Shown in pieces: positions 26,702 through 36,604 of a DNA stretch of 64,000 nt. Source of the DNA: Mesorhizobium sp. Pch-S (GTDB lineage: Bacteria > Pseudomonadota > Alphaproteobacteria > Rhizobiales > Rhizobiaceae); contig NZ_CP029562.1 of NCBI RefSeq assembly GCF_004136315.1, forward strand, positions 5,975,501 to 6,039,500. Direction: 5' to 3'. How positions within the stretch are numbered: position 1 is the first letter of the stretch; the number at the start of each line of letters is the position of its first letter. A model generated the notes under the pieces. That model was not told where the DNA came from, made no database searches, and worked only from the letters and a program-made list of their open reading frames with translations. The position numbers and the translations under genes are program-made.

Positions 26702-28183
26702 ATGACCATGGACCAGACTGTTTCTAAAGCAGCGGCCGGCGACGGCGCGCTTTCGGAAAGCGAAAAGAACGCCATCATTGGCGGCGTGCTCCTGTCGATG
26801 CTGCTCGCCGCGCTCGACCAGACCATCGTCGCCCCCGCCATGCCGACCATAGCGGAAGCGCTGGGCCATGCGCAGTACCTGCCCTGGATCGTCACCGGTT
26901 ATCTGCTCACAGCAACCGCCATGGCCCCGCTTTACGGCAAGATTTCTGATGTGCATGGCCGTCGGCCGACGCTCTATGCCGCGATCCTGATCTTCCTGGC
27001 TGGCTCGCTGGTGGCAGCACTCGCCCCCAATATGCTGGTTCTCATCATCGGCCGCGCCATCCAGGGGCTGGGCGGTGGCGGCCTGTTTGCGATGGCCCAG
27101 ACGGTGATCGGCGACCTGGTGCCGCCAAAGGAGCGCGCCCGCTATGCCGCCTGGATTTCCGGTACCTGGGCCGTCGCCAGCATTGCGGGGCCTCTGCTTG
27201 GCGGCACCTTTGCCGAACACCTACACTGGTCGCTCATCTTCTGGATCAACCTGCCGCTCGGCCTGCTGGCAATGGCCATCATCAACAAACCGCTGAGAAA
27301 ACTTCCCGTGGCCGCCCATCGCCACAGCATCGACTGGCTCGGCGCTGCGCTGCTCGTCGTTGCCACCTCGCTGCTGCTTCTGGCATTGAACTGGGGCGGC
27401 GGCACCTATCCGTGGAGTTCTGCCCAGATTCTCGGCTTGTTCGCAGCCTCTGCCTTCGTGTGGGCCGTCTTCGCGCTTCGGCTGGTCAAGGCGCTCGAAC
27501 CGTTGATATCGCTGAACGTACTTGGCAATTCGATCGTGCTCGCCGGCACTCTGTCGCTATTCCTCCTGCAGGCCGCCAATGTCGGGCTTTCCGTATACCT
27601 TCCGGTTTACCTGCAGGCCCATCTCGGCCTGACTGCATCGGAATCCGGCATGGCAATGCTCGGCATCCTGCTCGGTACGGTTGCCGGCGCGACCACGGCG
27701 GGCCGCCTGACCCCGCGCTTTACCCACTACAAGCGGCTGGCACTGGCGGGCGTTTGCTTCGGTGTCGTCGCCTTGACCGTGCTTGCTTTCGTTGCCGGCA
27801 GTACGTCACTGACCTGGGTGGTGGTGCTGACCACCTGCGTCGGTTATGGCGCGGGCACGACTTTCCCTGTGGCAACCATTTCCGTGCAGAACGCAGTCGA
27901 GCGCAGCCATCTCGGCGTGGCGACAGGCGTGCTCACCTTCATGCGCTCGCTGGGCGGCGCGCTCGGTGTCGCTTTGCTTGGCGCGGTCGGTGCCGCCTAC
28001 GGTCTCCCATTGATGGGGGAAGGCATGCAGGCACAGACGCAGTTGTCGTCAGCAGTTCCGTTTGCGGCGATTTTCTTCGTCAGTATGGCGCTGCTCGTCG
28101 CAACGCTTGCTGCACTGGCAGCAATGCCAGAAAAGCCGCTGCGGGGACGCGACGAAGCCGAAACACCGATGATTGCGGAATAA
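26702..28183 (+). CDS. DHA2-family MFS multidrug exporter (EmrB/QacA type)
   Basis: A 493-aa transporter with about 14 membrane helices. The first helix holds LDQTIVAPAMPTIAEAL (motif D1 of DHA2 exporters) and the first cytoplasmic loop GKISDVHGRRPTLYA (motif A). RAIQGLGGGGLFAMAQTVIG and the antiporter motif SWIS-like region AWISGTWAVASIAGPLLGG follow. It should use proton-motive force to expel toxic organic compounds. No membrane-fusion EmrA gene or TetR regulator lies adjacent. The first of two possible starts (26702, 26708) is listed. Confidence 0.88.
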   Translation: MTMDQTVSKAAAGDGALSESEKNAIIGGVLLSMLLAALDQTIVAPAMPTIAEALGHAQYLPWIVTGYLLTATAMAPLYGKISDVHGRRPTLYAAILIFLAGSLVAALAPNMLVLIIGRAIQGLGGGGLFAMAQTVIGDLVPPKERARYAAWISGTWAVASIAGPLLGGTFAEHLHWSLIFWINLPLGLLAMAIINKPLRKLPVAAHRHSIDWLGAALLVVATSLLLLALNWGGGTYPWSSAQILGLFAASAFVWAVFALRLVKALEPLISLNVLGNSIVLAGTLSLFLLQAANVGLSVYLPVYLQAHLGLTASESGMAMLGILLGTVAGATTAGRLTPRFTHYKRLALAGVCFGVVALTVLAFVAGSTSLTWVVVLTTCVGYGAGTTFPVATISVQNAVERSHLGVATGVLTFMRSLGGALGVALLGAVGAAYGLPLMGEGMQAQTQLSSAVPFAAIFFVSMALLVATLAALAAMPEKPLRGRDEAETPMIAE

Positions 28184-28228
28184 ACTGTTTACAAACAGAT
28201 TATTACAGCCGCACTCTAAGGTCGAAAA

Positions 28229-28549
28229 TCAGCCCTGGCGCTCAGGAATGCGCACCACCAACCCATCCAGTTCATCACGAACCTTGATCTGGCAGGACAA
28301 GCGCGAGTTTGGCTGAACCTCGTAGGCGAAGTCGAGCATATCCTCTTCCATCGTCTCTGGCTCGCCGACCACACCCGTCCAGGCTTCGTCGACGTAGACG
28401 TGGCAGGTGGCACAGGCACAGGCTCCGCCGCATTCGGCTTCAATGCCGGGAACCGCATTGCGGATCGCGTTCTCCATGACGGTCGAGCCGTTTTCGGCAT
28501 CGACGTCAAAATGCGTCCCGTCATGGGTGATGTAGGTCAGTTTTGTCAT
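28229..28549 (-). CDS. 2Fe-2S ferredoxin (adrenodoxin type)
   Basis: A 106-aa ferredoxin with the cluster motif [19 protein letters not shown] (C-x5-C-x2-C) and the fourth cysteine in SRLSCQIKV near residue 86. The acidic [12 protein letters not shown] helix and the ending of the type VVRIPE are typical of vertebrate/bacterial adrenodoxin-like ferredoxins. These serve P450s, Rieske oxygenases or Fe-S assembly. No such partner is encoded nearby, so the partner is unknown. Confidence 0.92.
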   Translation of the reverse strand: MTKLTYITHDGTHFDVDAENGSTVMENAIRNAVPGIEAECGGACACATCHVYVDEAWTGVVGEPETMEEDMLDFAYEVQPNSRLSCQIKVRDELDGLVVRIPERQG

Positions 28550-28691
28550 TTGATCACCTGAGAAGTCACAGCCGAGATAATCACTCGGCGGCGCAAGTCA
28601 ACTGCCGCGCGAAATCGCCCCAAAGTGACGCTTTTTGAAAAAACGGACTTCGGCCAGTCAGCGGCGATCGTCCATCCAGCCGTCAACTGCT

Positions 28692-29057
28692 CTAGCGGCT
28701 GATCGCGGCAATGAAGTCGCGGACGTCCTCGACCAGCGGCCCCAGCTTTTTAACGAGGCGATCATCTTCCGGCTGGCGCTCGAACGCGACCGCCCAATCG
28801 GCAATTGCCGAAGCACCAACGCCGCGAGCCGAGCCCTTCAAAGCGTGTGCCAAAAGGAGACGCTGGCTTTTGTCGGCACCTGGCAGTTTCTCATCCACCG
28901 ACAGCGCCTGCTGTACAAACAGCGCGAGCACCTCGCGCTCCAGATCCCGATCGCCCATGGTTTGCCGGGACAGATGTTCCATATCCACAGGCCTGCTGCG
29001 GGCCCGGCCCGACGCTTCTCCACCCGGCATAGAGAACGCCACGTTTACGCTACGCAT
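28692..29057 (-). CDS. stand-alone Hpt-domain phosphotransfer protein
   Basis: A 121-aa protein. Residues 25-121 form a four-helix Hpt domain: the phosphorylatable His is in LAHALKGSARGVGA, preceded by EREVLALFVQQALSVDEK and followed by ADWAVAFE and VEDVRDFIAAI. It has no kinase or receiver. Free Hpt proteins shuttle phosphate between hybrid kinases and regulators, so partners must be elsewhere. ATG 29057 has GGAG upstream; ATG 29072 is also possible. It diverges from the growth-pole gene. Confidence 0.82.
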   Translation of the reverse strand: MRSVNVAFSMPGGEASGRARSRPVDMEHLSRQTMGDRDLEREVLALFVQQALSVDEKLPGADKSQRLLLAHALKGSARGVGASAIADWAVAFERQPEDDRLVKKLGPLVEDVRDFIAAISR

Positions 29058-29144
29058 ACCACTCAACTCCATTGCCGCGGCCGCCCGAGGCCTTACAAAC
29101 TAACGAATTCCGATGGATGACGGGTTAACAAGGAGTTGTGAAAA

Positions 29145-29330
29145 ATGTTTGGCAACGCCGGTTCGGCTCACGCTCTCGTTAACCTTATATTTAAAGTTTT
29201 ACGTATGTCCGCGAATGCATGTTTTCTTTACCCCCCTGTGTCATTACGATACGAGGGTCCAAAATCAGGCCTCGGCGCGGGACGACAAAAGACAATAACG
29301 ACCGCTCTCGCAGCAGCTAGTACAGGGTAG
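29145..29330 (+). CDS. possible small ORF just upstream of the growth-pole-ring gene
   Basis: A 61-codon frame that starts with AAGGAG about 9 bp before the ATG and stops only 7 bp before the giant coiled-coil gene. The product (MFGNAGSAHALVNLIFKVLR and onward) has no recognised family and lower coding quality than its neighbours, and the region is otherwise the leader of the next gene. It may be a leader peptide used for translational coupling, or chance. Listed because of the strong ribosome-binding site. Confidence 0.22.
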   Translation: MFGNAGSAHALVNLIFKVLRMSANACFLYPPVSLRYEGPKSGLGAGRQKTITTALAAASTG

Positions 29331-29337
29331 CGAAGGC

Positions 29338-32300
29338 ATGGCGAAGAAAACCACCACGACGAAGAATCTTGATTCCGAGGTCGCCAAGGAGCTTGAACAG
29401 GCTCTCGATTTCGATCTCTCCGCAGAGTCGGGAGACCTCGACATCGCGGCGTCCATGGAAGATCTGGAAGCACAGATTTCCCAGGCTGCGGATGAGCTTG
29501 CACGCGCCGGTCGCGCCGAAAAGGCCGCGCCAGCGCCAGCACCCCAGCCCGTCAAAGCCTCCGTGGCTGAAGCCAAGCCCGCCGAGCTGCGCCCCATCGA
29601 GCCGCGCAACGGCGCGGCACAGCCGGCCGGGTTCTCGCCGGCCAATGACGATCGGCAGAAGGACTATCGCTCTCTCCTGCATAGCCTCAATCGCCGGGCT
29701 TCCAACACCATCTATTGGGTGGTGGCGTTCGTCTCGATCGCCTGGATCGTCGGCGCGGCGGCTCTGGCCAATCTCCTCTTCGGTCCCGACATCTGGAACA
29801 TCCGCTCCATCGCGCAGGTGCTGCAGCGGCCCGAATTGATCGGCATCGCCGTTGCGGCCATCGTTCCGATCATCCTGTTCTGGGCTTTCGCCGCAATGGT
29901 CCGCCGTGCGCAGGACATGCGGCTGGCCGCGCAATCCATGACGGAGGTCGCCTTCCGCCTCACCGAGCCTGAGAACATCGCGCAGGACCGCGTGATGATG
30001 ATCGGCCAGGCCGTGCGCCGCGAAGTCGCGGCGATGGGCGAAGGCATCGAGCGCACACTCGCGCGCGCCGTCGAACTGGAGACGCTGGTTCACAGCGAAG
30101 TCAGCCAGCTCGAACGCTCCTACACGGAAAACGAGAGCCGTATCCGCAACCTGGTCGACGGACTGGGCAGCGAACGTGAAGCTGTCATCGGCCATGCCGA
30201 GCGCGTGCGCGCATCCATTTCCGGTGCGCATGAGACCCTGCGCGACGAGATCAACTCGGCCAGCGACATCATCCGCGAGAATATCCTCGGCGCTTCGAGC
30301 AAGCTGTCGATGACCATCACCTCGTCGGGCGATCAGCTGATCGACCGCATCAACGAAAGCTCGATGTCGATTTTCGATTCCGTCGAAAGCCGCCTCGACA
30401 CGATTACCGACCGCCTCTCCACCTCCGGCGAGGCATTCGCCAGCCTTCTGGACACGCGCATCGCCAAGCTCACGGACAGCACCGACGGCTTGACCCGTTC
30501 GCTGACTGAACTGCTCGACGACCGTACGCAAGGCATGGTGTCGTTGCTTGGTGGTGCTGCCCGCACCCTCAGCTCCGAATTCGAGTCCAGCCTCTCCGGA
30601 ATCGAACGCACGCTGGCCGAGCGTGGCCAGGCGCTGATCAGCGAGTTCCAGACGCGCGCCGAGGCGCTCGACACGGGTACGCAGAAGCTCAACGCCGCGC
30701 TGGAAGCCCGTGCCCGCCAGATCAATGAAACGCTGGTCGATCGTGCCCGCGACATTGCCACCGCCTTCACGGAAGGCAAGGACACGCTGTCGGCCATCAT
30801 CGATCAGGGCAAGGCACAGATCGGCGCCGACATGGCCGACATCGTCACCTCGACGTCGACGATGCTGGAGGCACGTGCAAGCGACTTCGCCGGCCGCATG
30901 GAGGCGGCACGCCACGCTGTGTCGCGTACATTCGATGCCGACATCGCCCGCCTCGCGGACGCTCGCGTGGGTATCGAGGAAGCGGTCGAGAACCACAGCC
31001 GCAAGCTGGAAGAGAGCCGCGAGCGCATGGCTGCCGCCATGCAGGCTGACCTGGAGAAGTTCTCCGAGGGCCGTGCCGCCATCGACGAGGCTGTCACCTC
31101 GCAGGTGCATATGCTGTCCGAAGGACGCAATCTCATCAGCCGTGCGCTGGAAGAGGATCTGCGCAAGGTCAATGAGTCCCGTGCGGCCATCGACGCTTCG
31201 CTCGGCAGCCATCTCGAGCGCCTGGAGGAAGGTCGATCGCGCCTGACCCACGCCCTTAACGAAGATGCCGACAAGCTGGTGCATGCCCGCACCATCATCG
31301 ACGAAATGGTCTCCGGCCATGTCGGCAAGCTGGCCGAAGGTCGCTCCATCCTCGCCCGCGCTCTCGAGGCAGACCTCAACAAGCTGACCGAAAGCCGCAC
31401 CGATATAGACAATCTGGTCGCAGGCCAGGTTGCCAAGATCTCCGAGGGCCGCGCCGTGCTGGCGCGTGCGCTGGAAGCCGACGTCGACAGCATCAAGGCG
31501 CTGATGGAAAGCCACTCGGTACAGCTCGCCGACGATCGCGACCAACTCGGTCGTGCGCTCGACGCCGACCTGTCCAGCATCCGCCGGCTGGTCACCGACC
31601 ACTCCGGCCAGCTCGCCAACGAACGCAGCCTGCTGTCGCAGACCCTGGAATCGGATCTGGCCAAGCTCGCCGAAAGCCGTGCCTCGATCGACGGACTGGT
31701 TGCCGGTCAGGTCGAGAAGCTCGCTGAAGGCCGCGACATCCTCAAGCGCGCGCTCGAGGCCGATCTCGGCACGATCAGCTCGGTCATTTCCGACCAGTCG
31801 CAAAGGCTGACGGACGACCGTGCGCAGTTCGCCCGCCTGCTGGAGCAGGACCTGGCCAGCGTCAGCGAGCTCGTACGCGGGCATGCCGAACAGCTTGCAT
31901 CCGACCGCTCGCAGCTTGCCCGGGCCCTGGAAGACGATCTTGCCAAACTGGCCGACAGCCGCTCGTCCATCGATGGACTGGTCACCGGTCAGGTCGAGAA
32001 GCTCGCCGAAGGCCGCGACATCCTCAAGCGTGCGCTGGAAGCCGACCTCAGCGCCATCACGGCAGCTATCGGCGACCAGTCGCAGAAGCTGGCAGACAAC
32101 CGCGCCCTCTTCTCTTCGGCACTGGAAACCGATCTCGGCAACGTCAATCATCTGATCGCCGGCCACAGCGAACGCCTCGCTGCGGATCGTTCGCTGCTTG
32201 CAAGGGCTCTGGAGGATGATCTTGCCAAGCTCGCCGACAGCCGTTCGTCCATCGACGGGCTGGTCGCCGGCCAGGTCGAGAAGCTCGCCGAAGGCCGCGA

Positions 32301-35300
32301 CATCCTCAAGCGTGCGCTGGAGGCCGATCTCAACACCATCACGGCAGCGATTGGCGACCAGTCGCAGAAGCTGGCAGACAGCCGTGCCCAGTTCGCGCAG
32401 GCTCTCGATGCCGATCTGGCCAGCGTCAATCATCTTGTCGCCGGTCACAGCGAACGTCTCGCCGCGGATCGCTCTCTCCTTTCCAAGACACTGGAGGACA
32501 ATCTCTCCAGCGTCAGCAACCTTGTCGCCGGCCACAGCGGCAGGCTGGCGGCGGACCGCTCCCTTCTGTCCCAGGCCCTGGAAGAAGATCTCGCCAAGCT
32601 CGCCGACAGCCGCGCGTCCATCGACGGGCTGGTCGCCGGCCAGGTCGAGAAGCTCGCCGAAGGCCGCGATATCCTCAAGCGCGCTCTGGAAGCCGACCTC
32701 GCCAGGATCGGCGATAGCCGCAGCGGTATCGACGAAGCCATCGCCGGCCATGTCGGCAGGCTGGCCGAGGGCCGCAACATGCTTACCCGCGCCCTGGAGG
32801 AGGATCTTGCCAAGCTGGCCGAAAGCCGCGAATCCATCGACGGGCTGGTCGCCGGCCAGGTCGAGAAACTCGCCGAAGGCCGCGATATCCTCAAGCGTGC
32901 GCTGGAATCCGACCTCAACACCATCAGTGCGACGATTGCCGATCAATCGCAGAAGCTGGTCGACAACCGCGCCCAGTTCTCCGAGGCGCTGGATGCCGAT
33001 CTCGCCCGCGTCAGCACTCTGGTTTCCGGCCATGGCGACAGACTGGCAGCCGACAGGGCCCTGCTTGCCAGGTCGCTGGAAGACGATCTTGCCAAGCTGG
33101 CCGAAAGCCGTGCCGCCATCGATGGGCTTGTTGCTGCACAGGTCGAGAAGCTGGCCGAAGGCCGCGATGTACTGAAGCGCGCACTGGAAGCCGACCTGTC
33201 GTCGATCGGCGGCGTGATGGCCGGTCAGTCGCAGAAGCTGGTCGATGCCCGCACCGATTTCCAGCAGGCGCTCGACGACGAGCTGCGACGCGTCAACGAC
33301 ATCGTCGCCGGCCACAGCCAGCGGCTTGCCGCTGATCGTTCGATGCTCACCTCGGCGCTGGAAGACGACCTCGCCAAGCTGGCTGAGAGCCGCTCGTCCA
33401 TCGACGGGCTTGTCGCCGGTCAGGTCGAGAAGCTCGCTGAAGGCCGCGATATCCTTCGCCGTGCCCTGGACGCCGACCTTGCCAAGCTCAACGAAAGCCG
33501 CGGCGGCATTGACGCCGTGATCGCCGGCCATGTCGGCAAGCTGGCCGAAGGCCGCGATCTCTTGACGCGTGCACTGGAAACCGATCTTGCCGCAATCGAC
33601 GGCGCACTTGGTGGCCACGCCCAGCGCCTGGCCGACAACCGCGCCGACTTTGCGCAGGCTCTGGAAGGCAGCCTGGAACACGTTCAGGGCCTGATTTCGG
33701 GCCACAACGACCGCCTGTCGGCCGACCGCTCGGCACTTACCCGGGCCCTGGAGGAAGATCTCGCCAAGCTGGTCGACGCCCGCCGCGACATCGACCGCGC
33801 ACTGGCAGGACACATCGACCAGATCGCGACCTCCTCCTCGAGCATCTCGGATGCCATTGCAGCCGATATCGACAAGGTCGAGCAGGCCTTCGCGCGCCAG
33901 ACCGGCGTCATCGAGGAGCGTTCCAGCACTATGGAACGCGCGCTCAACGCAGGTGTCGACAACATTCGCGGAGCGCTGGAAAAGAGCGCACTCTATGTTG
34001 CCGGCCAGTTGCGTGAAAAGGTCCTGGAAGTCACCAACACGCTGCACGAACAAGCCGGCATTGCCTTTACCGATGCCGACCGCAAGATCGCCGAGCGCGC
34101 TGAACAGACCTCGGCCGCCCTGCTCGCTCGTGCCGAAGACATCGCCCAGACCTTCGAGAGTGCGGACCAGAAACTGGTCGCTCGCGCCGTCGAGACGGCG
34201 CAGACCCTGGCTTCCCGTGCAGGCGATATCCTGCGCAACTTCGAAGATGCCGACCAGCGCATGGGTGCTCGCATCAGCGAATCCGCCGACGCGCTCGCAG
34301 CTCGTGCTACCGACCTCGGCCGGGTGTTCGAAACGGTCGAACAGCAGCTGGCCGTGCGCATCGCGGAGGGCTCGGACGCCCTGACGGCTCGTGCCGCAGA
34401 GATCAGCCGTGTCTTCGACGACGCCGACAGCCGCATGGTGTCGCGTATTTCAGACAGCGCTTCGGCAATCGGCAGCCATGCCGACCAGATCGTCGGGGCG
34501 TTCGAGGATACCGAGCGCCGTGTTGCTGACCGCGCCCGCATGACCGGTGAAGAACTCGCCGGCCATGCCGTCGAGATCGAACGTGCCTTGACCAGCGCCG
34601 ACCAGCGGCTGGCATCCAGCGCAGCTGCCGCCGCGACACGCGTCGAAGGCCAGATCACCAGTGTCGAGAGCCGCTTTGCGGCTTCGGCGGACGCGATGGG
34701 CCAGAAGCTCGAACAGCAGATCACGCAGGCCGAAGGCCAGCTGGCTTCGCGCGCCAATGTCATCGCCGAAACCTTCGCCGCGGTTGGCCAGCATATCGGT
34801 CAAAGCACGAATGAAGCGGCCAAGACCATCGGCGCCAACACACGCGAACTCAACTCGATGCTGGCGGCTCGTTCTGCAGAGCTTTCCAAGATCCTCGACG
34901 AGACGGCCCGCCCGCTGGTCGACAAGTTCTCGGAAGGCGGCATCGAGTTGCAGAAGAGCATGGAGGAAGCTACAGAGCGGGCCACCGCAACGCTGCGCCG
35001 CGAAAACGCGGTGCTTGCCGACGCGCTGGCAAGCCGCACCGCCGAAACGCTTGCCGCTGTCGACGGCGCCCGTTCGTCGCTTGCGGACAATGTTTCCGAT
35101 CTCATCGGCCGCATGACGAACTCGGCCGATCAGCTCAACACGCTGATCGCCAAGGCTTCGGAAAACCTCGGCGAGGTCGAAACCCGTCTCGCCGGCTCGA
35201 CGCAGAGCTTCGCCGCGACCACCGAGAAGGCCTCGCAGACCTTCGCCAGCTCGGCTCGTCTGGTCGATTCCAACACGACCAGGCTGACCGAATTGTCCTC

Positions 35301-36456
35301 GGCGACGCTGCGCGAAGTGGCTTCCATCGCCACCCGCTTCGACGAGCACAGCCGCCTGCTTGCCAGTGCCTCGGATCTGCTTGGTTCCGCGCAGAGCAAT
35401 CTGGAGCACACCCTGGCCCGCCAGTCGTCACTCGACGATCTCGCTGTCGGCCTGGTCAAGAAGTCGGAAGACCTCGAGAAGGTCATGCGTTCCTTCGAGA
35501 CCCTGGTCAGCCAGACGCTGCAAAGCGCCGAAGGCAGGACCCTGGAATCGGCCGACAAGATCCGTGTCGCTATTTCGGAAGTGGTCGAGTCCGCCACCAA
35601 GCGGTTCTCCGACGCCACCGAAGAGATGCGCCGCACCGCCGGCTCGATCAAGAGCGAGCTGGACCTGACCCGCGCCGAACTGCGCAAGGGTGTCATCGAG
35701 ATGCCTGAAGAAGCAAAGGAATCGACCACGGCTATCCGCCGTGCGGTTTCCGAGCAGATCAATGCGCTCAAGGAGCTGTCGGACATCGTCGCCAAGTCGG
35801 GCCGCACGGTCGACGTCGCTGAACCGCGCAACCTGCGCCCTGCTCCGACACCGGCTCCGCGTCCGACTGAACCGCAAGCTCGGCGTCCTGTGGAACCACA
35901 GCGTCGCGCGCCTGAAGCACCGGCTGCGCCGGCAGGCCTGCGCGGCACGCTGGACGCCGGCGAGACGGCGCTCAGGCCGCGTGGTGATGCCGGTGCCCGC
36001 ACGCCGCAGGGCGGCTGGGTCCGCGACTTGCTGACCGGCGCATCGGAAGAAGATGGCGCGCGGCCTGCTCCATTGCAGCCACGTGCCACGCCGGTGCAGC
36101 GTTCTCCGCTCCACGTCGTGGAGTCGCTGAACTCCCTTTCGGTCGACATTGCCCGAGCCATCGACCACGATGCTTCGATCGAACTGTGGAACCGCTACCG
36201 GCGCGGCGAGCGCGACGTGTTCACCCGCCGCCTCTATACGTTGAAAGGCCAGCAGACCTTCGACGACATCCGCCGCAAGTACCAGTCGGAGGCCGAGTTC
36301 CGCGCCGCTGTCGACCGCTACTGCGACGACTTCGAGAAGTTGCTCAAGGACGTTTCGCGCAACGATCGCGACAACATGATCTCGCAGACCTACCTCACCT
36401 CGGACACCGGCAAGGTCTACACCATGCTGGCTCATGCCAGCGGTCGCCTGCGGTAG
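29338..36456 (+). CDS. gpr: giant coiled-coil growth-pole ring protein (GPR/RgsE-like)
   Basis: A 2372-aa protein. After an acidic, Ala/Pro-rich cytoplasmic head (1-120) come two membrane helices (about 122-148, WVVAFVSIAWIVGAAALANL; about 166-190, IGIAVAAIVPIILFWAFAAM). Then about 1900 residues of continuous amphipathic helix follow, like apolipoprotein and tropomyosin repeats. A Pro-rich linker (about 2160-2230) and a conserved end (ARAIDHDASIELWNRYRRGE, then YTLKGQQTFDDIRRKYQ) close the protein. The layout matches the Agrobacterium growth pole ring protein (about 2100 aa) and S. meliloti RgsE, which form a ring at the growing pole. Residues about 590-1490 are near-identical repeats. It ends before a bidirectional terminator. 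Confidence 0.85.
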   Translation: MAKKTTTTKNLDSEVAKELEQALDFDLSAESGDLDIAASMEDLEAQISQAADELARAGRAEKAAPAPAPQPVKASVAEAKPAELRPIEPRNGAAQPAGFSPANDDRQKDYRSLLHSLNRRASNTIYWVVAFVSIAWIVGAAALANLLFGPDIWNIRSIAQVLQRPELIGIAVAAIVPIILFWAFAAMVRRAQDMRLAAQSMTEVAFRLTEPENIAQDRVMMIGQAVRREVAAMGEGIERTLARAVELETLVHSEVSQLERSYTENESRIRNLVDGLGSEREAVIGHAERVRASISGAHETLRDEINSASDIIRENILGASSKLSMTITSSGDQLIDRINESSMSIFDSVESRLDTITDRLSTSGEAFASLLDTRIAKLTDSTDGLTRSLTELLDDRTQGMVSLLGGAARTLSSEFESSLSGIERTLAERGQALISEFQTRAEALDTGTQKLNAALEARARQINETLVDRARDIATAFTEGKDTLSAIIDQGKAQIGADMADIVTSTSTMLEARASDFAGRMEAARHAVSRTFDADIARLADARVGIEEAVENHSRKLEESRERMAAAMQADLEKFSEGRAAIDEAVTSQVHMLSEGRNLISRALEEDLRKVNESRAAIDASLGSHLERLEEGRSRLTHALNEDADKLVHARTIIDEMVSGHVGKLAEGRSILARALEADLNKLTESRTDIDNLVAGQVAKISEGRAVLARALEADVDSIKALMESHSVQLADDRDQLGRALDADLSSIRRLVTDHSGQLANERSLLSQTLESDLAKLAESRASIDGLVAGQVEKLAEGRDILKRALEADLGTISSVISDQSQRLTDDRAQFARLLEQDLASVSELVRGHAEQLASDRSQLARALEDDLAKLADSRSSIDGLVTGQVEKLAEGRDILKRALEADLSAITAAIGDQSQKLADNRALFSSALETDLGNVNHLIAGHSERLAADRSLLARALEDDLAKLADSRSSIDGLVAGQVEKLAEGRDILKRALEADLNTITAAIGDQSQKLADSRAQFAQALDADLASVNHLVAGHSERLAADRSLLSKTLEDNLSSVSNLVAGHSGRLAADRSLLSQALEEDLAKLADSRASIDGLVAGQVEKLAEGRDILKRALEADLARIGDSRSGIDEAIAGHVGRLAEGRNMLTRALEEDLAKLAESRESIDGLVAGQVEKLAEGRDILKRALESDLNTISATIADQSQKLVDNRAQFSEALDADLARVSTLVSGHGDRLAADRALLARSLEDDLAKLAESRAAIDGLVAAQVEKLAEGRDVLKRALEADLSSIGGVMAGQSQKLVDARTDFQQALDDELRRVNDIVAGHSQRLAADRSMLTSALEDDLAKLAESRSSIDGLVAGQVEKLAEGRDILRRALDADLAKLNESRGGIDAVIAGHVGKLAEGRDLLTRALETDLAAIDGALGGHAQRLADNRADFAQALEGSLEHVQGLISGHNDRLSADRSALTRALEEDLAKLVDARRDIDRALAGHIDQIATSSSSISDAIAADIDKVEQAFARQTGVIEERSSTMERALNAGVDNIRGALEKSALYVAGQLREKVLEVTNTLHEQAGIAFTDADRKIAERAEQTSAALLARAEDIAQTFESADQKLVARAVETAQTLASRAGDILRNFEDADQRMGARISESADALAARATDLGRVFETVEQQLAVRIAEGSDALTARAAEISRVFDDADSRMVSRISDSASAIGSHADQIVGAFEDTERRVADRARMTGEELAGHAVEIERALTSADQRLASSAAAAATRVEGQITSVESRFAASADAMGQKLEQQITQAEGQLASRANVIAETFAAVGQHIGQSTNEAAKTIGANTRELNSMLAARSAELSKILDETARPLVDKFSEGGIELQKSMEEATERATATLRRENAVLADALASRTAETLAAVDGARSSLADNVSDLIGRMTNSADQLNTLIAKASENLGEVETRLAGSTQSFAATTEKASQTFASSARLVDSNTTRLTELSSATLREVASIATRFDEHSRLLASASDLLGSAQSNLEHTLARQSSLDDLAVGLVKKSEDLEKVMRSFETLVSQTLQSAEGRTLESADKIRVAISEVVESATKRFSDATEEMRRTAGSIKSELDLTRAELRKGVIEMPEEAKESTTAIRRAVSEQINALKELSDIVAKSGRTVDVAEPRNLRPAPTPAPRPTEPQARRPVEPQRRAPEAPAAPAGLRGTLDAGETALRPRGDAGARTPQGGWVRDLLTGASEEDGARPAPLQPRATPVQRSPLHVVESLNSLSVDIARAIDHDASIELWNRYRRGERDVFTRRLYTLKGQQTFDDIRRKYQSEAEFRAAVDRYCDDFEKLLKDVSRNDRDNMISQTYLTSDTGKVYTMLAHASGRLR
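31690..33480 (+). repeat. 282-bp-period internal repeats within the growth-pole gene
   Basis: The segment coding for SIDGLVAGQVEKLAEGRDI recurs seven times. The shared CAGGTCGAG occurs at 31708, 31990, 32272, 32641, 32857, 33139 and 33421. Spacings are 282, 282, 369, 216, 282 and 282 bp, so the main unit is 94 codons, about three 31-residue helical subrepeats. The two irregular steps suggest gain and loss of smaller units. Related, more diverged copies lie on both sides (about 31060-33800). Confidence 0.85.
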
Positions 36457-36493
36457 GGCATTTTGTAGCCAAGTGGAATCACTTGGCGTTGCT

Positions 36494-36534
36494 TAGAGCG
36501 TTTCCGCATTTCCGTGAAAAACAGAAACGCTCTA
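36494..36534. repeat. palindromic intergenic repeat, half-copy
   Basis: TAGAGCGTTTC and GAAACGCTCTA are 11-bp perfect arms around a 19-bp centre CGCATTTCCGTGAAAAACA. The same element, in reverse orientation and with few changes, forms one half of the repeat at 37971-38068. This dispersed palindrome is a known feature of rhizobial intergenic regions. It lies between the growth-pole gene and its terminator. Confidence 0.75.
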
Positions 36535-36550
36535 AGGTTGGGCACAACAG

Positions 36551-36581
36551 AAAAAGGCGGGAGTTCAACTCCCGCCTTTTT
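36551..36581. terminator. bidirectional intrinsic terminator
   Basis: AAAAAGGCGGGAG and CTCCCGCCTTTTT form a 13-bp stem with a 5-bp loop. A T-run in both orientations makes it a terminator for the plus-strand growth-pole gene and the minus-strand DsbA-like gene. Confidence 0.88.
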
Positions 36582-36604
36582 CGTTTGCGACCGATCAAAG
36601 AATG

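Noticed and set aside
28185..28198. CTGTTTACAAACAG palindrome after the MFS exporter as a terminator
   Set aside because: Only 6-bp AT-rich arms and no T-run; too weak to call.
31690..33480. Regular repeats as a possible CRISPR array
   Set aside because: Period is 282 bp, units are in-frame and encode helical protein; there are no short repeats with unique spacers.
29317..34053. 1578-codon open frame on the minus strand opposite the growth-pole gene
   Set aside because: It is antisense to highly repetitive, high-G+C coding sequence, which leaves the opposite frame free of stops. Its repeats mirror those of the real gene and it has no ribosome-binding site or recognisable domain.
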